From: Noviluteimonas gilva
GTDB lineage: Bacteria; Pseudomonadota; Gammaproteobacteria; Xanthomonadales; Xanthomonadaceae
Length of the DNA: 64,000 nt
Assembly: GCF_009740395.1 (NCBI RefSeq)
Contig: NZ_WOXT01000006.1
Location: forward strand, 62,001 to 126,000
Direction: 5' to 3'
The first letter of the stretch is position 1, and every line of letters begins with the position of its first letter. The notes below the pieces were generated by a model. The model was not told where the DNA came from and did no database searches. It saw nothing but the letters and a program-made list of their open reading frames with translations. The position numbers were made by a program, and so were the translations under genes. Of this stretch, positions 1-10,874 are shown piece by piece.

Positions 1-171
1 GGTCTGGGCGTCGAGCATCGGCACGACGATCACGGCCCCGTGGCCGCGCCCGTGAAGGCGTTCGTAGCGGCGGCGCTCGCCGTTGTCGAACTCCAGGTCC
101 AGGCGCTCCATGCGCCAGGGGCCGGCGTCGTGCTCGGTGATGCCGTGGATGGTGGGCAGGCGGCGGGTCAT
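1..171 (-). CDS. nudE: NudE, ADP-compound hydrolase (5' end only)
   Basis: The first 57 codons of a minus-strand gene that continues past the left edge. The peptide contains MERLDLEFDNGERRRYERL followed by RGHGAVIVVPMLD, which matches the N-terminal beta strands of NudE, a Nudix hydrolase that cleaves ADP-ribose, NADH and Ap3A. The Nudix box itself lies outside the window, so the call rests on the N-terminal signature only. The ATG at 171 is 17 bases from the divergent bioA ATG, so the two leaders must overlap. Confidence is limited by truncation; a different Nudix subfamily is the main alternative. Confidence 0.72.
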   Translation of the reverse strand, partial: MTRRLPTIHGITEHDAGPWRMERLDLEFDNGERRRYERLHGRGHGAVIVVPMLDAQT

Positions 172-188
172 GGACGCAGAATGCACGA

Positions 189-1562
189 ATGGACAGCTTC
201 GACCCGATGATAGCGCGCGACCTGCAGGTGCTGTGGCACCCCTGCACGCAGATGCGCGAACACCCCGCGATCCTGCCGCTGGTGCCCATTGCGCGGGGCG
301 AAGGCGCGTGGCTGGTGGGGACCGATGGCAAGCGCTATCTCGACGCGGTGTCGAGCTGGTGGACCAACCTGTTCGGCCATGCCGAACCGCGCATCGCGCG
401 CGCGATCGCCGAACAGGCGGGAACGCTCGAACAGGTGATCCTCGCCGGCTTCACGCACGAGCCCGCGGTCGCGCTCGCCGAACGCCTGCTTTCGTTCGCA
501 CCACGCGAAGCGGGCCGCGCGCCGCTCGCGAAGGTCTTCTATGCCGACAACGGTTCGGCGGGCGTGGAAGTCGCGCTGAAGATGGCCTTCCACTGGTTCC
601 GCAATCGCGGGCAAACGCAGCGCACGAAGTTCATCGCGCTGGAAAACGGGTATCACGGCGAAACGATCGGCGCGCTCGCGGTCGGTGATATTCCGCTCTA
701 TCGGCGCGTGTATGCACCGCTGCTGGCCGAAGCGATCTTCGCGCCCTCGCCCGACGCCTACCTGGCGCGCGAAGGCGAGACGCCGGTCGATTGCGCCGAG
801 CGCGCGGCGGAAGCATTGCGCGACATCCTCGAACGCCACGGCCACGAAGTCTGCGCGCTGATCCTCGAACCCCGCGTGCAATGCGCCGGCGGCATGCGGA
901 TGCATGATCCGGTGTATCTCAAGCGTGCGCGCGAACTCTGCGATGCGCATGGCGTGTTCCTGATCGCCGACGAGATCGCCGTGGGCTTCGGCCGCACGGG
1001 TACGCGCTTCGCGTGCGAACAGGCGGGCATCCAGCCGGATCTGATGTGCCTGTCGAAGGGCTTGACCGGTGGATTCCTGCCGCTCGCGGCGGTGCTCGCG
1101 ACGCAGGCGATCTACGACGGCTTCCTCGATGATTCGCGCGAGCGCGCCTTCCTGCATTCGCACAGCTACACGGGCAATCCGCTCGCGTGCGCGGCCGCGC
1201 TGCGTGCGCAGGCGATCTTCGACGAAGACGACGTGCTGGTGCGCAACCTCGCGACGGCGGCGCGCATGACGGAACTCGCGGCGTCGGTCGCCGAGTCGCC
1301 GCACGTCGCCGATGCGCGCCAGGCCGGGATGATCCTCGCCTTCGAACTGACGAAGAACGGCGACAAGGCCACGCCCTTCGACGGCGCTTCACGCGTGGGG
1401 CTGCACGCTTATCGCAAAGCCCTGGAGCTGGGTGTCGTGTTGCGCCCGTTGGGCGACATCCTCTACTGGATGCCGCCCTACTGCATCGACGACGATCAGC
1501 TCGACCTCCTCGCGCGCGCCACGCGCGAGGCCATCTTCCACGCCACGAAGGACGCTGCCTGA
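189..1562 (+). CDS. bioA: BioA, adenosylmethionine-8-amino-7-oxononanoate aminotransferase
   Basis: A 457-residue class III PLP aminotransferase that makes 7,8-diaminopelargonate from KAPA with SAM as amino donor, in biotin synthesis. The N-terminal LWHPCTQM and VSSWWTNLFGH stretches are typical of BioA rather than other class III enzymes. NGSAGVEVALKM (from about residue 119) binds the cofactor phosphate, IADEIAVGFGRTG carries the Asp (D261) that contacts the PLP nitrogen, and LSKGLTGG carries the Schiff-base lysine K290. Length is near the usual 420-450. The stop overlaps the rsmE start (TGATG), so the two are translationally coupled. No other biotin gene is in the window. Confidence 0.95.
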   Translation: MDSFDPMIARDLQVLWHPCTQMREHPAILPLVPIARGEGAWLVGTDGKRYLDAVSSWWTNLFGHAEPRIARAIAEQAGTLEQVILAGFTHEPAVALAERLLSFAPREAGRAPLAKVFYADNGSAGVEVALKMAFHWFRNRGQTQRTKFIALENGYHGETIGALAVGDIPLYRRVYAPLLAEAIFAPSPDAYLAREGETPVDCAERAAEALRDILERHGHEVCALILEPRVQCAGGMRMHDPVYLKRARELCDAHGVFLIADEIAVGFGRTGTRFACEQAGIQPDLMCLSKGLTGGFLPLAAVLATQAIYDGFLDDSRERAFLHSHSYTGNPLACAAALRAQAIFDEDDVLVRNLATAARMTELAASVAESPHVADARQAGMILAFELTKNGDKATPFDGASRVGLHAYRKALELGVVLRPLGDILYWMPPYCIDDDQLDLLARATREAIFHATKDAA

Positions 1563-2293
1563 TGCGTACCACGCGCGTATTCGTCGACATGCCGCTCAAG
1601 CCGGGCGCGTTGATCACGTTGCCGGACGATGCCGCCGCCCATCTGGTCCGCGTGTTGCGCCTGCAGGAAGGCGATGCGTGCGTGCTGTTCAACGGCGACG
1701 GTGGCGATTACTCGGCGTCGTTGCTGGTCGCCAACAAGCGCGGCGTGCAGGCGCAGGTGCTTGCGCGGCGCGAGGTCGACAACGAATCGCCGCTGCGCAT
1801 CGCGCTCGTGCAGGGGATCGCGCGCGGCGAGAAGATGGATTGGATCCTGCAGAAGGCGACCGAACTCGGCGTCGCCTCGGTGCTGCCGGTGCAGAGCGAT
1901 CGCAGCGAAGTGAAACTCGAACCCGAGCGCGCGGTGAAGCGGCTCGCGCATTGGCGCAGTGTGGTGGTGTCTGCGTGCGAACAAAGCGGGCGCGCACGCG
2001 TGCCGGACGTCGCGGTCGTGCAACCGTTGTCGGGCGTCGCGGCGTCGTTGGAATCGCCGCATCGCTTCCTGCTCGATCCCGAGGCAGGCGACACGATCGC
2101 CACGATGCAGGCCATCGAAGGCGCGTGTGTACTCGCGGTCGGGCCGGAAGGCGGATGGTCGGAGCGCGATCGCGCGACCTTGCAGGCCGCGGGATTCACG
2201 GGCCTGCGTCTGGGCCCACGCGTGTTGCGCACGGAAACCGCCGGCGTCGCCGCGATTGCGGCGCTGCAGGCGCGGTTCGGCGATCTGGGGTGA
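1562..2293 (+). CDS. rsmE: RsmE, 16S rRNA m3U1498 methyltransferase
   Basis: A 243-residue SPOUT-class methyltransferase that N3-methylates U1498 of 16S rRNA. It has an N-terminal PUA-like domain (about 1-75, with AAAHLVRVLRL and VLFNGDGGDY), then GEKMDWILQKATELGV, which is the RsmE signature, and the C-terminal trefoil knot with VGPEGGWSERD and LRLGPRVLRTETA forming the SAM site. I chose the ATG that overlaps the bioA stop: GAAGGA lies nine bases upstream, and the protein then starts where the family starts. The frame remains open further upstream inside bioA, but that is a shadow. It converges on chpC with a ten-base gap. Confidence 0.95.
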   Translation: MRTTRVFVDMPLKPGALITLPDDAAAHLVRVLRLQEGDACVLFNGDGGDYSASLLVANKRGVQAQVLARREVDNESPLRIALVQGIARGEKMDWILQKATELGVASVLPVQSDRSEVKLEPERAVKRLAHWRSVVVSACEQSGRARVPDVAVVQPLSGVAASLESPHRFLLDPEAGDTIATMQAIEGACVLAVGPEGGWSERDRATLQAAGFTGLRLGPRVLRTETAGVAAIAALQARFGDLG

Positions 2294-2303
2294 CGCGCCT
2301 GGC

Positions 2304-2804
2304 TTAAGCGGCGGAGGCCTTGAGCGCTTCGCCGATCATCGTTTCGACGCGCTCCAGGTCCGGCAGCAACGCATGGTCCTCGTTGAGGAGCACGCGGGCC
2401 TGCACGCCTTCGGGCATTGTTTCGTCGGGATCGCCCGCGTCGGTCACCACGGTCTCGCGCGACACCGTCACCAGGCGCGGGAAGCCCTGCGTGAGCATCG
2501 CGAAGTACGGCGCCTTCGCATCGCCACCGAGGGCCTTGAGCACGATGACCTTGCTGCCGAGGCCACCGGCTTCGCCGCTGGCGATGCCGGACAGGCGCGC
2601 GAACGCGATCAGCGGCACCTGCCAACCACGCCAGCGAATGCGACCGAGCATCCAGTCGGGCGTGTTGGCGATCGGTTCGGGGTCGGCGTACGACATCACT
2701 TCGGCGATCGTCGCGTTCGGCAGCAACAAGCGGCCGCCGGCGATCTGGATGAGCACACCCCGGACGTCTTGCGTTTGGAGATCGGTAGCCTGGGCGTTGG
2801 ACAT
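2304..2804 (-). CDS. chpC: ChpC-like CheW-domain protein of the Pil-Chp system
   Basis: A 166-residue single CheW-like domain protein and the last gene of the Pil-Chp operon. CheW proteins bridge the kinase ChpA and the chemoreceptor PilJ. The domain covers nearly the whole chain: GVLIQIAGGRLLLPNATIAEV at the start, then GRIRWRGWQVPLIAF and the terminal VLLNEDHALLPDLERVETMI. The start is ambiguous between the ATGs at 2813 and 2804. I chose 2804 because AGAGA is about nine bases upstream of it but only two from 2813. It begins 20 bases after the stop of the CheB-like gene. As PilI is also present, this is the second, accessory CheW. Confidence 0.82.
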   Translation of the reverse strand: MSNAQATDLQTQDVRGVLIQIAGGRLLLPNATIAEVMSYADPEPIANTPDWMLGRIRWRGWQVPLIAFARLSGIASGEAGGLGSKVIVLKALGGDAKAPYFAMLTQGFPRLVTVSRETVVTDAGDPDETMPEGVQARVLLNEDHALLPDLERVETMIGEALKASAA

Positions 2805-2824
2805 CGCAGTCATTCTCTGTTGGA

Positions 2825-4576
2825 TCAGGCCGGCCAGCGCTGCAGCAGCGACTGGACGAGTTCCTGGGGTGCCGCGGCCGTGGCGCCGCGCGCCGTCAGC
2901 GCCATGGGCGCGGCCGCGTCGTAGCAACCATCGGGCGATTGGCCGGCGACGAGCGCGCCGCGTTGCGCGTGCGCCATCGCAGCATCGACGAGCGAGGGAT
3001 CCGCGCCACTGAGCATCAGCACGGCGGAGTCTTCCGCCGGCAATGCATCGAGCAGCGAGAAGCCCGCCGCGAAATTCAAACCATGCGAACCGTCCAGGCC
3101 GAGGTCGGGCGGGACGATGTACACGTTGCTCGGGAAGATCTTCGTGTTCGCATCGGCCAGGTGCACCGGCAGGACCGACGCGCGCGCCATCTGCTGCACG
3201 AGACGATCGTATCGGCCGCCGTCGAGGCGCTGGCTGATGAGCACCGCACGCGGGAAGCCCGCGGGCAGCGCCGTCAGGATCTGGCGCACCGCATCGGGAC
3301 CGCCGATGCCGGCCAGGATCAGGACCGCGCCAGGATGGTCGTCGTTGGAGACGCCCGTCAGCGCGAGCGAAGCGATCTTCTGTTCGAGCGCGTCGAGGTT
3401 CTGCTTGAACTGCGCCGCGACCGGCGCATCGTCGGCACGCTGCGTGGTAACCACGGGCGCGTCGTTCAGGTCTTCGAGCGAGAGATTTTTGAAGCTCGGC
3501 GGCGCCACGCGTTGCGCGGCCTGCGACGCTGTCGGTGCTTCGACCGCGATGTCGAAGTCCATGCTCGGCAGCGCTTCCTTCGGCGCGAACTCGCGCACGG
3601 GGGGAAGTTCGACCGGCATCTCGACGGCGGTGAGGTCCGCGGACGGCGCGTTGCCGAGATCGCGCAACAGCGCGTCGAAGTCCTGCGTGTCCTGGCGGAA
3701 CGACGGCGCGGCGGCTTCGAACGTCGGCGTTTCGCCGGCGAAGTCGAGGTCGTTGATGTCGTCGGTGAAGCTGAGCGCGCCGTATTCCGACGCGGCCTCG
3801 CCCTGCCCGGCTTCGGCCGTCGCGAGGGCGGGTGCTTCGACTTCGGCCGGCTCGAAATTCGGCAGCTCGAAGGAGAAGGTGTCTTCCTGCGCTTCGGCAG
3901 CGACGGGCATTTCCAGCAGTGCTTCGACTTCCGGCATCGCGACGACGGCATCCATCGCCGGCATTTCGAATTCGATCGCTTCGATCGACTCGACGGCTTC
4001 GATCGACTCGACGGCTTCGATCGACTCGACTGCTTCGATCGGCGCGACCGCTTCGAACGACTCGATCACTTCCGGCATCGGCTCGCCGATCGGTGCCTCG
4101 CGCGGCACCTGCGCGACGACGTCGTCGGCTTCGGCCACGAAGGTCGCGATGTCGGCGTCGACGTGGCGGTCTTCCGGCTTCTCCGGGCGGCCCGGACGCG
4201 GCAGCGCGTGCGCGTCGGGCTCGCGGCCCGGCGGCAACACGTCATCGTGGCGGTGCAGCTTCGCGGCGAGATGACGCACCCAGCGCGCGGCATCCCAACC
4301 TTCGCGGCGCGCGGCAAGATCGGCTTCGTCGAAGATCACTTCGATCGCGCGATCGGCCAGCACGTCGTCGAACTTCTCCAGCGCGTCTTCCACCGCCGGG
4401 TCGAGTGCGACCAGCACGGTTTCCACCGCGGCGATGCGCAACGCTTCGGGATCGATGACCGACGGATCGGCCTCGATCACCACGTCGCCGCCGGCTTCGC
4501 GCACGGCGGCGCGAAGGCGTTCTGCGGCTTCACCGGGGCGCGCGAGCAGAGCGACGCGCGGGGACGAATCAGCCAT
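2825..4576 (-). CDS. chpB: ChpB-like protein with degenerate CheB methylesterase domain
   Basis: A 583-residue protein in the chpB position of the operon. Residues 1-90 form a small alpha/beta, receiver-like fold (VALLARPGE...VLVALDPA). Residues 110-370 are a long acidic, Ala/Pro/Glu-rich linker containing five 18-bp tandem units. Residues 410-583 resemble the CheB methylesterase domain. The three catalytic positions of CheB appear lost. The nucleophile motif GASTGG reads LAGIGG, QHM reads QRL, and the GMGNDGA loop reads SGADPSL. It probably works as a binding or scaffold subunit and not as an esterase. The ATG at 4576 has AAGGTGG eight bases upstream; a GTG at 4588 lacks a site. The gene starts just after the chpA stop. 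Confidence 0.75.
   Translation of the reverse strand: MADSSPRVALLARPGEAAERLRAAVREAGGDVVIEADPSVIDPEALRIAAVETVLVALDPAVEDALEKFDDVLADRAIEVIFDEADLAARREGWDAARWVRHLAAKLHRHDDVLPPGREPDAHALPRPGRPEKPEDRHVDADIATFVAEADDVVAQVPREAPIGEPMPEVIESFEAVAPIEAVESIEAVESIEAVESIEAIEFEMPAMDAVVAMPEVEALLEMPVAAEAQEDTFSFELPNFEPAEVEAPALATAEAGQGEAASEYGALSFTDDINDLDFAGETPTFEAAAPSFRQDTQDFDALLRDLGNAPSADLTAVEMPVELPPVREFAPKEALPSMDFDIAVEAPTASQAAQRVAPPSFKNLSLEDLNDAPVVTTQRADDAPVAAQFKQNLDALEQKIASLALTGVSNDDHPGAVLILAGIGGPDAVRQILTALPAGFPRAVLISQRLDGGRYDRLVQQMARASVLPVHLADANTKIFPSNVYIVPPDLGLDGSHGLNFAAGFSLLDALPAEDSAVLMLSGADPSLVDAAMAHAQRGALVAGQSPDGCYDAAAPMALTARGATAAAPQELVQSLLQRWPA
3978..4067 (-). repeat. Five 18-bp tandem units in the chpB linker
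   Basis: Three nearly identical copies of an 18-bp unit (plus strand gcttcgatcgactcgacg) followed by two diverged copies. On the coding strand each encodes a six-residue block, roughly ESIEAV. The unit is a multiple of three, so gain or loss of copies changes linker length but not the frame. Confidence 0.85.
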
Positions 4577-7500
4577 TGCGCGGGCCACCTTGTTCGGCGA
4601 GCAGTTCGAACACGTTGCGCAGCAATTCGTGCTCCTGGTACGGCTTGCCGAGGTAACGCTCCACGCCGATGTCGAACGCGCGCTGGCGATGCTTCTCGCC
4701 GGTACGCGAGGTGATCATGATGATCGGCACGTTGCGCAGGCGCGGGTCGGACTTCATCGCCGTGGCGAGTTCGTAACCGTCCATGCGCGGCATTTCGATG
4801 TCGAGCAGCATCAGGTCGGGCACGCGCTCGTCGAGCTTCTCGAGCGCGTCGACGCCGTCCTTCGCGGTGGCGACTTCGAAGTTGTGGCGTTCCAGCACGC
4901 GGCCGGTGACCTTGCGCATCGTGACCGAGTCGTCGACCACCATGACGAGCGGGACGCGGCGCGCTTCGGGCTGCGGGACCGGCGCGACGTCGCGCGGCAT
5001 CGAAGCCTGTCGGCGCACGAGCGGTGCGACGTCGAGGATCACGACGACCGAGCCGTCGCCCATGATGGTCGCGCCGAAGATGCCAGGCACCGAACCCACC
5101 TGCGGGCCCACCGGCTTCACCACGATTTCGCGGTTGCCGACGACCTGGTCGATGCTCACCGCCGCGCGCAGTTCACCCGAGCGGATGAGCAGCAGCGGCA
5201 TCTGCAACTGGCCTTCGGCCTTCGCCGCGGCATGGCCGAGCAGCAGGCCCAGATCGTGCAGGCCGTACTCTTCGCCGCCGTAGCTGTAGTGCTCTTCGCC
5301 CGAGAGTTGTTCGCGGCCGATGCGGCCCACGCCGCGCACCGAAGCGATCGGCACGGCATACGTGGTTTCGCCGATCTTGACGAACACCGCCTGCGTGACC
5401 GCGAGCGTCTGCGGCAGGCGCAGCGTGAACGTCGTGCCTTCGCCGTGGCGGCTCTTGATGTCGAGCTGGCCGCCGAGCTGGCGGACTTCGCTGGCCACCA
5501 CGTCCATGCCCACGCCGCGGCCGGCGAGGCGGCTGACGGTGTCGGCGGTGGAGAAGCCCGGCTCCATGATCAGCGCGTCGAGGTCGGCATCGGCCAGCAC
5601 CGCGTCGTTGCGGATCAGGCCGCGCTCTTCGGCGCGCTTGCGAATGGCGGTGCGGTTGAGGCCCGCGCCGTCGTCGCCGACTTCCAGCACGACTTCCGAC
5701 CCTTCGCGGCGCACCGCGATGCGGATCGTGCCTTCCTCGTTCTTCTTGTGCTTCTTGCGTTCGCCCGGCGATTCCAGGCCGTGCGCGACCGCGTTGCGCA
5801 GCATGTGTTCCAGCGGCGCGGTCATGCGCTCGAGCACGTTGCGATCGAGTTCGCCCTGCGCGCCTTCCAGCTTGAGCTGCACGTTCTTGCCGGTTTCGCC
5901 CGCCGCCTGGCGGACGACGCGGCGCAAACGCGGCACGAGCGCATCGAACGGCACCATGCGCGTGCGCATGAGGCCTTCCTGCAATTCCGAGCTCACGCGC
6001 GACTGCTGGAGCAGCAGCGTTTCGTACTGGCGCGTCAGGTCTTCGAGCGAGCCCTGCAAGGACGTCAAGTCCGCCGACGACTCGGCCAGACCGCGGCTGA
6101 GCTGCTGGAGGTTGGAGAAGCGGTCGAGTTCGAGCGGATCGAACTGCGTGTCCGCCGTGTCCTCGCGCTGGTAGCGCGCGATGATCTGCGCTTCGGTTTC
6201 GATGTCGAGGCGGCGCAGCTGGTCGCGCAGTCGCGCGTTGGTCTGCTCCATTTCGCCCATCGCGCCGCGGAAGGCGCCGAGCTGCTGTTCCAGGCGCGAG
6301 CGATAGATCGCGACTTCGCCCGCGTAGTTGACGAGGCGGTCCAGCAGGTCGGCGCGGATGCGCACCTGTTCCTGCGGGGCGCGCACGCTGGTGTCGTCGT
6401 CGTCGCCGGTCGGCTGCGAATCCACCGGAGCGGACAGCGGCTTGAGTTCGACCTTCGGCACGAGCACCGGGCGTTCGTAAGCGGCCTCGGCTTCGGGCTC
6501 GTACGTGCGGCCCTTGGCGCGCGCGTCGAACTGCGCGATCAACGCATCCGGCATCGCGATCGCGCGACGTTCGGAAACGCGCGTGACCATCGCATGCAGG
6601 CGGTCGAAACCGCGTTCGAGCAACGGGATGCCGTCGCGGCCGAGCTCGCTGCGATGTTCGACCACCGCTTCGAGCAACGACTCCATCGCGTGGCCGAGTT
6701 CGCCCACGGCCATGATGCCGGCCATGCGCGCACCGCCCTTGAGCGTGTGCAGGTCGCGCTGCAGGCCGACCAGGTGTTCGCGCTCGGTCGGGCCTTCGCG
6801 CAGTTGTGCGAGCAGGCCGTCGGAGTGGTCGAGCAGGTCGCCGCCTTCTTCGCAGAAGATGTCGACGAGTTCAGGGTCGAGGTCGGTGAGGTCGAGCGCT
6901 TCGTCCGGATCGCCGTGGCCGGCCATCGCGTCGGCGAGCATCTGCGCGACGGCGGGTTCGGATTCGGCTTCCGGTTCGGCTTCGACCGCGGGTTCTTCCA
7001 CCGGCGCGATCGGCTGCGCGGCTTGCGCCGCGGCCAGTTCGCGGGCCTCGCGCGCAGCCGCTTCTTCGGCTTCGATCCGCGCGTATTCGGCTTCTTCTTC
7101 GGCGGCGATGCGTTCCGCTTCGAGGCGCGCGGCTTCGACGCGTTCGGCTTCGACGCGTTCGGCTTCGAGGCGTTCGGCTTCGAGGCGTTCGGCTTCGAGG
7201 CGCTCGGCTTCGACGCGTTCTGTTTCGAGGCGTTCGGCTTCGAGACGTTCGGCTTCGACGCGTTCGGCTTCGAGGCGTTCGGCTTCGAGGCGCGCGGCTT
7301 CGACGCGCTCGGCTTCGACGCGTTCGGCTTGGGCGCGTTCGGCTTCGGCGCGCTCGGCTTCGACACGCTCGGCTTCGACGCGCTCGGCTTCGGCGCGTTC
7401 GGCTTCTTCGCGTTCGAACGCGACGCGTTCGGCTTCCAGGCGTTCCGCGGTTTCCAGCGCCTGCAGGCGCTGTTCCGCTTCCAGTCGTTCGGATTCCAGC

Positions 7501-10500
7501 CGCTCGGCTTCGAGCAGCGAAGCTTCCAACGCGGCCTGCGCATCCACGCCGGCGTTGTCGAAGGCGTCGCCCGATTCCATCGAGATGGATTCCAGCGACG
7601 TCGACTCCATCGAGATCTCTTCGATCTCCGGCGTCTCCATCGAGATCTCTTCGATCGAGGCTTCGTCGAAGCCCATCTCCGCGCGGAGCTCATCGTGCGA
7701 CGGCGTTGCGACTTCGCCGTCGAGCACGATTTCTTCCAGTTCCATCCCGTCGAAGCGCGTGTCGGCTTCGCTGGCGGCGATGCCGGCATCGACCGGGATC
7801 ACTTCCGCGAGGTCGAGGAAGGCCGAGAGGTCTTCGGACACGATGACGTCGTCGGTCGTCGCGGCGACGATCGGGGCTTCGTCCTGCACCTGCAGGCCGG
7901 TGTCGACCGGCGCGGTGTCGGCGAGGTTGGTGAACTCCGACAGATCCATGCCGCCCGTGAGTTCGGCCGCTTCCAGCTCCACCGGCGGTTCGGTCGGCAG
8001 CAGCGGCATCTTCGCTTCGGGCAGCGAGTCGCGCAGTTCGGCGACCTGGCGCGCGAGCGATTCGAACACCGGCACGCGCGGGGCGTCGGACTGCAACGCA
8101 TCGACCGTGCGGCGGATCGCTTCGGCGGTCGCGGCCAGCGCGGCCACGCCCTGCACCGTCGGCAGTGCGTGCGCGGCGAGCATGCGCTTGATATAGGTCT
8201 CGGCCGGACCGGTGAGGTTGGTGATGGCCGGCACTTCGGTCATCGCGAACGCACCGTTCATCGTGTGCATCGCGCGCAGCAGCGCATCGCTCGCGGCGAT
8301 CGGGCGCGCCTGCGCCTGCGAGAGCCACGCATCGATGGTGATCAGGTGACCGGCCACTTCGGTGTCGAGGATCTCGAGCAGGACCGGATCGACCTTCGCG
8401 GCGATCGTGGGTTCTTCGTCCATGACGATCGCGGGCGCGGCCACTTCGACGACCGTTTCGACCGTCGCTTCGGCGATCGGCGCGGCCACTTCGGCCACCA
8501 CCGGCGCAGCCGCCGCGACATACGTGACGTCTTCACCGGCGGCGACGCGTTCGGCGATCGCTTCGATGCCCGCCAGGTCCGCGGTCAGCGGCGCTTCGCC
8601 GCGCAGCGCGGCGTGCAGGTGCGGCAGCGTGTAGTAAGCCTGGTCGACGAGCGCGATGACCGCATCGCTCGGCGGGCGCGTGCCGTCGAGCACGCGGTTG
8701 AGCATGTTTTCGATCTTCCAGCTGAACTCGCCGAGCGTCTTGGCGCCGACGAGGCGGCCCGAACCCTTCAGCGTGTGGAAGACGCGGCGGATCGGACGCA
8801 GCTTGTCGTTGTCTTCCGGTGCGGCGCGCCAGGCGGGCAGCATCGATTCGAGATGGCCGATCTCTTCTTCGAATTCTTCGAGGAAGACTTCGCGGATTTC
8901 ATCGTCGATGTCGTCGCTGGTCGCTTCGAAACCACCGGCGGCGCCGGTGGCGACGGGCGCGGGTGCAGCGGCGGGCGCTTCGGCGACGGGCTGCGTCGGC
9001 TCGGAGACGAACGCGATCGGACCGGCGGCAGCGACGGGCTGCGTCGGCTCGGAAGCGATGACGGTCGACGCTTCGGTTTCGGCGCTGGCGCCGATGTCGA
9101 AGGTCGTCTCGGCTTCCGGCGCCTTCGCATCTTCCGCCGGCAACGGCCAGTAATGCAGCGTTTCCAGGCTCTGCTTCGCGATGTCGAGGATGCCCTCGCG
9201 ATTCGGACGATTGTCGCGCAGCGCTTCGAGGTAGTACTCGATCGAGGCGAGCGCGTCGGCGAGCGTGTCGAGCTGCTGGCCGTTCGGCACGCGCTTGCGC
9301 GCGAGCAATTCGTTCTTGGTGTAACGGGCGACGCCGACGAGGTATTCGGCCGGCTGCGGCACTTCGAGGATGCGCAGCGCACCGCCGACTTCATCGAGCA
9401 GGCGCGGCACGTCGGTCAGCTGCGAGTGATCCCAGCTGGTTTCGACGAAGGCGACGAAGGCCTGGCGCGCGTCGGCGAAGTTGGCGATCGCCTCGCGGAT
9501 CAGGATGTCGAGGACCTTGCGCGATTCACCGGCGATGGTGTCGTTGTCTTCGCTGTCGGCGCGGCCGAGGCGCGCGACTTGGTCGTCCAGCGAGGCATCG
9601 ACGTAAAGCAGCGCACCGGCGATGTCGAGCAGCGCACCTTCGTCGGCGGAACGGTTGCCCGCGACGATTTCGTGCATGGCATCGCGCTGCTGGAGCACGA
9701 CGTTGCGCGCGACGCCCAGGCCCATCATGCCGAGCGTATCGGCGACGCGGCTCAGCGCTTCCACCTGCGGCAGCAGATCGGCCACGCCGGTCTGCTTGGT
9801 GCGCAGGTGCAGGTCGAGCGCGTCCTTGACGCGCAGCAGGTCTTCCTTGATCGCGGCGGCCACGGTGTCGAGCAGCGCGCGATTGCGCCCGCTCAAGCTG
9901 CCGCGCGCATGCGCGAGTTCGGATTCGGTCGGCATCTGCGCCGCCAGGTCGAACGTGTCGCGCAGCGCATCGAGTGCGTTGTGCGCCTGTTCGTTGTGGG
10001 CGACGTGATACAGCAACTGACGAGTCGGTTCGGCCGTGGGTTCACCGCGCGGGGCGTTGAAACCATCGCCTTCGAAGATGTGGCGCGCTTCGCGTTCGAC
10101 GCCGGCGAAGGCCTGGCGCAGCGCCTTGGTCGCGGGCAGCGCACCATCGCGCAATGCGGTGGCGACCGACGAAGCCACCCACAACATGCGGCGCGTGCCT
10201 TCGTGGTCCGCGCTTTCGAGCAGGCCTTCGATCGCCTTCGCGATACCGCCGATGTTGGTCGGCGCACCGTCTTCGGGCCATTGCGCGAGCGCGTCGCGCA
10301 ACGCGGACAACTGCTGGCCCGCCATGAGCTGGCGGCTCTGGCGCGGCAGCGCCATCGGCGCGGGCAGGTTTTCGGGCAGCGGGCGGTCGAGGTTGGGCGC
10401 GAACAACACGCTTTCGCTCAGGCCCGTCTCGCCGCGCGCGGCGCGCAACTCGTTGAGCAGCGGCAGCAGGACGATCGGAATGTCCTTGTGGCCGCCCTGC

Positions 10501-10841
10501 AAACGCTCGAGGTAATCGGGCAGCAGCACCACACCGCGCATCAGCGCAGCGCAGGCTTCATCGCGATCGGCCACCGCGCCGACCGCACCTTGCGGGACGA
10601 CCAGGGCGAGCGCGAGGCGCTCCATTTCCTCGGCGACCATCGCCGGGGCATACAGCTCCACCATCCGCAGCGTGCCGTGCACCTGGTGCAGGAAGCTGGC
10701 GCAGAAGCGCATGTAATTGGTGTCGGAGGGATCTTCGGCGAAGGCCTCGATGTCCCTGCGCGCCTGGCGCAGGGTCTCGTCGATCTCCGGCTTGATCCAG
10801 CCGAGCGTGGTGGTGTCGATGGCGTCGCGCAGGGCGGTCAT
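4569..10841 (-). CDS. chpA: ChpA (PilL), hybrid histidine kinase with four Hpt domains and a receiver
   Basis: A 2090-residue CheA-type kinase, the core of the chemosensory system controlling twitching and pilus-linked signalling. Visible Hpt sites are VHGTLR (about H56), FHTLKGSGR (about 689), MHTMNGA (about 859) and LHTLKGGAR (about 1365). About residues 1130-1245 are a five-residue EAER(V/L) repeat. Then come the dimerisation helix ([14 protein letters not shown]), HATPase with NAVAHGL (about 1680) and VGDDGAGLN, and [10 protein letters not shown] CheW-like domain ([12 protein letters not shown]) precedes a C-terminal receiver with VVDDS (about 1968) and phospho-Asp in LLDIEMP (about 2013). 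Size and order fit ChpA; Pseudomonas ChpA has more Hpt-like units. It starts 33 bases after pilJ. Confidence 0.96.
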   Translation of the reverse strand: MTALRDAIDTTTLGWIKPEIDETLRQARRDIEAFAEDPSDTNYMRFCASFLHQVHGTLRMVELYAPAMVAEEMERLALALVVPQGAVGAVADRDEACAALMRGVVLLPDYLERLQGGHKDIPIVLLPLLNELRAARGETGLSESVLFAPNLDRPLPENLPAPMALPRQSRQLMAGQQLSALRDALAQWPEDGAPTNIGGIAKAIEGLLESADHEGTRRMLWVASSVATALRDGALPATKALRQAFAGVEREARHIFEGDGFNAPRGEPTAEPTRQLLYHVAHNEQAHNALDALRDTFDLAAQMPTESELAHARGSLSGRNRALLDTVAAAIKEDLLRVKDALDLHLRTKQTGVADLLPQVEALSRVADTLGMMGLGVARNVVLQQRDAMHEIVAGNRSADEGALLDIAGALLYVDASLDDQVARLGRADSEDNDTIAGESRKVLDILIREAIANFADARQAFVAFVETSWDHSQLTDVPRLLDEVGGALRILEVPQPAEYLVGVARYTKNELLARKRVPNGQQLDTLADALASIEYYLEALRDNRPNREGILDIAKQSLETLHYWPLPAEDAKAPEAETTFDIGASAETEASTVIASEPTQPVAAAGPIAFVSEPTQPVAEAPAAAPAPVATGAAGGFEATSDDIDDEIREVFLEEFEEEIGHLESMLPAWRAAPEDNDKLRPIRRVFHTLKGSGRLVGAKTLGEFSWKIENMLNRVLDGTRPPSDAVIALVDQAYYTLPHLHAALRGEAPLTADLAGIEAIAERVAAGEDVTYVAAAAPVVAEVAAPIAEATVETVVEVAAPAIVMDEEPTIAAKVDPVLLEILDTEVAGHLITIDAWLSQAQARPIAASDALLRAMHTMNGAFAMTEVPAITNLTGPAETYIKRMLAAHALPTVQGVAALAATAEAIRRTVDALQSDAPRVPVFESLARQVAELRDSLPEAKMPLLPTEPPVELEAAELTGGMDLSEFTNLADTAPVDTGLQVQDEAPIVAATTDDVIVSEDLSAFLDLAEVIPVDAGIAASEADTRFDGMELEEIVLDGEVATPSHDELRAEMGFDEASIEEISMETPEIEEISMESTSLESISMESGDAFDNAGVDAQAALEASLLEAERLESERLEAEQRLQALETAERLEAERVAFEREEAERAEAERVEAERVEAERAEAERAQAERVEAERVEAARLEAERLEAERVEAERLEAERLETERVEAERLEAERLEAERLEAERVEAERVEAARLEAERIAAEEEAEYARIEAEEAAAREARELAAAQAAQPIAPVEEPAVEAEPEAESEPAVAQMLADAMAGHGDPDEALDLTDLDPELVDIFCEEGGDLLDHSDGLLAQLREGPTEREHLVGLQRDLHTLKGGARMAGIMAVGELGHAMESLLEAVVEHRSELGRDGIPLLERGFDRLHAMVTRVSERRAIAMPDALIAQFDARAKGRTYEPEAEAAYERPVLVPKVELKPLSAPVDSQPTGDDDDTSVRAPQEQVRIRADLLDRLVNYAGEVAIYRSRLEQQLGAFRGAMGEMEQTNARLRDQLRRLDIETEAQIIARYQREDTADTQFDPLELDRFSNLQQLSRGLAESSADLTSLQGSLEDLTRQYETLLLQQSRVSSELQEGLMRTRMVPFDALVPRLRRVVRQAAGETGKNVQLKLEGAQGELDRNVLERMTAPLEHMLRNAVAHGLESPGERKKHKKNEEGTIRIAVRREGSEVVLEVGDDGAGLNRTAIRKRAEERGLIRNDAVLADADLDALIMEPGFSTADTVSRLAGRGVGMDVVASEVRQLGGQLDIKSRHGEGTTFTLRLPQTLAVTQAVFVKIGETTYAVPIASVRGVGRIGREQLSGEEHYSYGGEEYGLHDLGLLLGHAAAKAEGQLQMPLLLIRSGELRAAVSIDQVVGNREIVVKPVGPQVGSVPGIFGATIMGDGSVVVILDVAPLVRRQASMPRDVAPVPQPEARRVPLVMVVDDSVTMRKVTGRVLERHNFEVATAKDGVDALEKLDERVPDLMLLDIEMPRMDGYELATAMKSDPRLRNVPIIMITSRTGEKHRQRAFDIGVERYLGKPYQEHELLRNVFELLAEQGGPRNG
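7112..7450 (-). repeat. About twenty 15-bp tandem units encoding EAER-type pentapeptides in chpA
   Basis: The plus strand reads as repeated ggcttcga(c/g)gcgttc blocks with a 15-base period. On the coding strand these give [10 protein letters not shown] and close variants. The alternating Glu/Arg composition predicts a long charged, possibly free-standing alpha helix between Hpt3 and Hpt4. The period is five codons, so slippage keeps the frame. Confidence 0.9.
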
Positions 10842-10874
10842 GCCGTTTGATTCCTTGCAGCAGCTGCCGCGTGA

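Noticed and set aside
3978-4067. CRISPR array
   Set aside because: Units are directly adjacent without spacers, lie inside a coding frame, and no cas gene is present.
7112-7450. CRISPR or satellite array
   Set aside because: The period is 15 bases with no spacers, and it reads in frame through chpA as EAER repeats.
4434-10850. A stop-free plus-strand frame of about 6.4 kb opposite chpA
   Set aside because: It is antisense to a gene with clear domains, and the high GC and NNC/NNG codon bias of chpA suppress stops. The predicted product is His/Arg-rich with no domain.
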